Shown here: in pieces, positions 4,549-6,754 of the stretch
Numbering within the stretch: position 1 is the first letter of the stretch
Layout of the letters: every line of letters starts with the position of its first letter
NCBI GenBank assembly: GCA_018816205.1
Contig: JAHIWJ010000172.1
Coordinates: 1 to 6,754 of the forward strand
DNA: 6,754 nucleotides
Origin: Nanobdellota archaeon
GTDB lineage: Archaea > Nanobdellota > Nanobdellia > Pacearchaeales > GW2011-AR1
Direction: 5' to 3'
The notes under the pieces: generated by a model
Databases searched by the model: none
Told to the model about the DNA's origin: nothing
What the model saw: only the letters and a program-made list of their open reading frames with translations
Position numbers and translations under genes: made by a program

Positions 4549-5098
4549 CTTACCTTTTATGAAAAAAAGAGAGGCTATTGTTTTTATCGATGGTAGTAAT
4601 TTTTACCATAACTCTAAGTCGATTATCGATAAGTCTGCAAAAATTGATTTCAAATGCCTGGCGGAATTTATATGCGAACATTTTGATTTGACATTAAAAC
4701 AAATGAGATATTATAACGCGGTTCCGGACATTTCTGATAATGAAAATATTTATTACAAGCATATGGGCTTTTTGGAAGGATTGAGGAAAGCGGGAATAGT
4801 TGTTAAAACAAGAAAGTTGAAGAAAATAGAGAAGCTAAACATCAAGATAGAAAAAGGAATTGATGTAATGATTGCTTCGGATATGATTAGAAAAACCTTA
4901 GTAGAAAAAGAATGCGATGTTTGTATCCTAATTTCTGGTGATGCTGATTTTATTCCGGCAATGCAGATAATCAAAGATGCTGGTTATGAGGCTATTATCT
5001 GTTCCCCAAAAGTTGGATTTTCAAATGAGTTGAGGCAAGGAAATTTCAGATACTTAGTCTTGAAAAAAGAGTGGTTTTTGAAGTGCTTGATACATTAG
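4541..5098 (+). CDS. NYN domain (PIN-like) putative ribonuclease
   Basis: This 185-aa protein is a NYN/LabA-like member of the PIN-fold nucleases, which cleave RNA using metal ions held by acidic residues. The first strand is AIVFIDGSNFYHN with Asp17 and Asn20. KGIDVMIASDM contributes Asp108 and Asp114, and LISGDADFIPAM contributes Asp134 and Asp136, so the full acidic cluster is present. The C-terminal strand-helix elements (GYEAIICSPK, LRQGNFRYLVL) complete the fold, and the domain fills the protein. The chosen ATG at 4541 fits a TATA box about 25 nt upstream; the ATG at 4559 (MKKREAIVF) would also keep the entire domain. It lies downstream of an orphan HicB-like gene, but cognate pairing is speculative. 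It could act in RNA turnover or defence. Confidence 0.85.
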   Translation: MPGLPFMKKREAIVFIDGSNFYHNSKSIIDKSAKIDFKCLAEFICEHFDLTLKQMRYYNAVPDISDNENIYYKHMGFLEGLRKAGIVVKTRKLKKIEKLNIKIEKGIDVMIASDMIRKTLVEKECDVCILISGDADFIPAMQIIKDAGYEAIICSPKVGFSNELRQGNFRYLVLKKEWFLKCLIH

Positions 5099-5120
5099 CT
5101 TCCTTAATGCCTAAACAATC

Positions 5121-5128
5121 TTTAAATA
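5121..5128 (+). promoter_or_regulatory. TATA box for the YhhQ-family transporter
   Basis: TTTAAATA is centred 25 nt before the ATG at 5150, indicating a leaderless transcript. An ATG at 5145 is out of frame and meets a stop after five codons, which favours 5150 as the start. Confidence 0.6.
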
Positions 5129-5149
5129 ACTCATTTTCTGAATTATGGG

Positions 5150-5872
5150 ATGTTTTGGATAATTGTTTTTTGGATTGCTGCGATTTCAGTGATAACTTTG
5201 TTTGGTTCGTGGTATGCGCGGAAATATGACAGGCCGGATGCTCTCATTGGGCTTTATGTGGCATTTGTTTTGATTAGCAACATAACGGCATATAAAATCG
5301 CAGCTTTTGATTTTGGATTTGTTACGTTTTTTGCAACTGCCGCGACGCTTGTTTTTTCTGTTACATTCTTGATGACAGACATTGTCAATGAAAAGTTTGG
5401 GAGAAAAGAGACGCAAAAGATGATTTTGATAGCATTTGTTACTCAAATTGCGGTTGCTTTTTTTATATGGCTGGCGATTTCGCTAGAGCCTGCTCCTTTT
5501 TGGCCTGACCAAGAGATATTTGCTAAGATAATGGGGTTTGCTCCAAGAGCAATGCTTGCTGGCTGGATAGCCTTTTTGATTAGCGAGAACGTGGATGCAT
5601 ATATTTTCTCGTGGTTCAAGAAAAAAACTCATGGAAGACATCTTTGGATGAGAAATGCTTTTTCTTCAATACCTGCAATGGCCTTAGACACTTTGGTTTT
5701 TGTGACAATTGCATTTTACGGAGTTCAGCCGCTTCTGCCTTTGATTACAGGGGTTCTTGTGATAAAGTGGTTAGTCGGGATTGTAGATATTCCGTTTATG
5801 TATTTCAACAGAGGGATTATGTATGGGCGAAAAAGGAGCGTCACGGCTAGACGTTTTTATTTTGAATATTAA
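5150..5872 (+). CDS. yhhQ: YhhQ-family queuosine-precursor transporter
   Basis: This 240-aa integral membrane protein belongs to the YhhQ/QPTR (COG1738, DUF165) family, which imports 7-deazaguanine precursors such as preQ0/preQ1 for tRNA modification. The diagnostic block is at residues 74-86 (LMTDIVNEKFGRK), preceded by a polar segment in a membrane helix (VLISNITAYKIAAF, near 40-53). About six hydrophobic segments are visible, at about 1-18, 32-52, 57-75, 92-111, 130-150 and 180-213, the last probably two helices. In bacteria it feeds queuosine synthesis; in archaea the likely use is archaeosine (G+) in the tRNA D-loop, by salvage of preQ0. No tgt/arcS-type gene is in the window. It has its own TATA box and converges with the next gene, with 26 bp between stops. 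Confidence 0.85.
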   Translation: MFWIIVFWIAAISVITLFGSWYARKYDRPDALIGLYVAFVLISNITAYKIAAFDFGFVTFFATAATLVFSVTFLMTDIVNEKFGRKETQKMILIAFVTQIAVAFFIWLAISLEPAPFWPDQEIFAKIMGFAPRAMLAGWIAFLISENVDAYIFSWFKKKTHGRHLWMRNAFSSIPAMALDTLVFVTIAFYGVQPLLPLITGVLVIKWLVGIVDIPFMYFNRGIMYGRKRSVTARRFYFEY

Positions 5873-5898
5873 TAATCCTTAAATGATAAATTTGCATA

Positions 5899-6738
5899 TC
5901 AAAGAACCGTTCTGACTTCTAATTCCATTGGAGGATTATTCTGTATAAATCCTTGGATAAGGTACTCAAATGTTTCCAAGGCTTGCGTCCAGCCAGAGAT
6001 AACTTGCTTGGGTGTTCTCGCTGATCGAATTTTTTCTAGTCGGTCAAAAAATGAGAGATCTGCTTCGCCAATGACTTCAGGCATTATCTTAACTGCGTCG
6101 GTTTTGTCTGTGGAGGCTAAGAATTTTATCACTTCGTCATATCGCTTTTCTCCTGCGTTGCGATAGATTCCTAAGCAAGCTAATTTTCGCGGTAGGGATT
6201 CTGTTTTGTCTATTGCCCTTGTAAACTCTCTTACAAGTTCCCCGGAACCTGCGCAGTGATTTTGTCTTAATAAAGGGCATATCATGAGATATCCGTTTCG
6301 GATTGATCTGAAATTGAAAGCAGTTGATTCCAATATCCCAAACCTGTTGTCTGTTTCTCTGAGATCTTCAAATTTTGCGTTCCCTGTAAGATCTCTTGCT
6401 CTTTGTACGATGAACCTGCTATAATCTGTAGTGTATGAAAGAAAGCGTCCGTCTCTCGCGGACTCTCTATCCAATAAACTGAGTTGCAGATCTTCTCTGC
6501 TGATTCTATAACTCTCTGCTAGTTCTGCTATTTTTTGAGATATTGCCTGAACAGCAGATTTATCTGTTACTAATGTTGGCATGATTACGCCTCCATCAAA
6601 GTCCTTCGGATTAGGATTGTGTGGTTTGTCAAAGCAAGAGCCGTAACCATAGAAAGCTACGATTGGATAATATTCTGCTGTATATCTTATGAGCCCGTCA
6701 TAGAATTTAGCAAATTTTGCTCTATTTGTCTCGTCCAT
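5899..6738 (-). CDS. Probable nucleotidyltransferase-fold protein
   Basis: This 279-aa protein shows a plausible DNA-polymerase-beta-type nucleotidyltransferase active site. FYGYGSCF (Gly33-Ser34) is followed by a loop and KDFDGGVIM (Asp46, Asp48), with a candidate third acidic residue at Asp90 in LQLSLLD. The GS to DxD spacing is about normal, and the loop HNPNPKD is unusual. The rest (about 110-279) looks mainly helical, with no second recognisable domain. Such proteins transfer nucleotides to antibiotics, proteins or RNA, or act as toxins; the substrate cannot be read. The chosen ATG at 6738 is preceded by an AGGA-like stretch, but the frame is open to the window edge, so the start may be further upstream. 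It converges with the transporter gene. Confidence 0.65.
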   Translation of the reverse strand: MDETNRAKFAKFYDGLIRYTAEYYPIVAFYGYGSCFDKPHNPNPKDFDGGVIMPTLVTDKSAVQAISQKIAELAESYRISREDLQLSLLDRESARDGRFLSYTTDYSRFIVQRARDLTGNAKFEDLRETDNRFGILESTAFNFRSIRNGYLMICPLLRQNHCAGSGELVREFTRAIDKTESLPRKLACLGIYRNAGEKRYDEVIKFLASTDKTDAVKIMPEVIGEADLSFFDRLEKIRSARTPKQVISGWTQALETFEYLIQGFIQNNPPMELEVRTVL

Positions 6739-6754
6739 AACTTGTCCTAAAACC

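Noticed and set aside
5611..5850. Second plus-strand ORF inside the transporter gene
   Set aside because: It is an alternate frame of the YhhQ coding sequence, with no promoter or coherent protein pattern.

Overview
The window looks archaeal, most likely from a small-genome DPANN-type lineage (Woesearchaeota/Pacearchaeota-like). This is an inference from three things. AT-rich TATA boxes sit about 25 nt upstream of start codons, so most genes appear leaderless and without a Shine-Dalgarno site. Terminators are T-tract rich. There is a signal-peptide/C-terminal-anchor surface protein of the archaeal S-layer-like type. No rRNA, tRNA or CRISPR array was seen.

Layout, left to right. About 7-1007 is an insertion sequence whose DDE transposase is split by a frameshift: a zinc-ribbon/HTH half at 74-382 and a catalytic half at 453-995, with the catalytic frame open from 363. 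Immediately to its right is a leaderless putative lipoprotein gene (1046-1546). Its 3' end overlaps, tail to tail, a minus-strand unit of a ribbon-helix-helix regulator (2088-1876) followed by a bacterial-type sigma-70 region 4 domain protein (1836-1525). The regulator's promoter carries a GTATAC-N4-GTATAC operator candidate. Divergent from it is a large exported, membrane-anchored S-layer-like protein (2243-3502) ending in a hairpin plus T8 terminator. Then come an unrecognised 192-aa protein (3592-4170), an orphan HicB-like protein (4234-4470), a NYN/PIN-like nuclease (4541-5098), a YhhQ-family queuosine-precursor transporter (5150-5872), and, convergent with it, a probable nucleotidyltransferase-fold protein (6738-5899) at the right edge.

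The plus-strand genes from 1046 onward each seem to have their own promoter, so they are not an obvious operon. The exception is the minus-strand RHH/sigma-4 pair, which is adjacent, in the same reading frame and separated by one TGA. This pair is the most unusual part of the window. A sigma region 4 has no known partner in an archaeal RNA polymerase. Its coding signal, a three-fold pentapeptide repeat, extends upstream of the only available start codon toward the TGA. That suggests readthrough, a frameshifted start, or a decayed fusion. Secondary points of interest are the split transposase, the HicB/NYN neighbourhood, and a hairpin covering the assigned NYN start codon.
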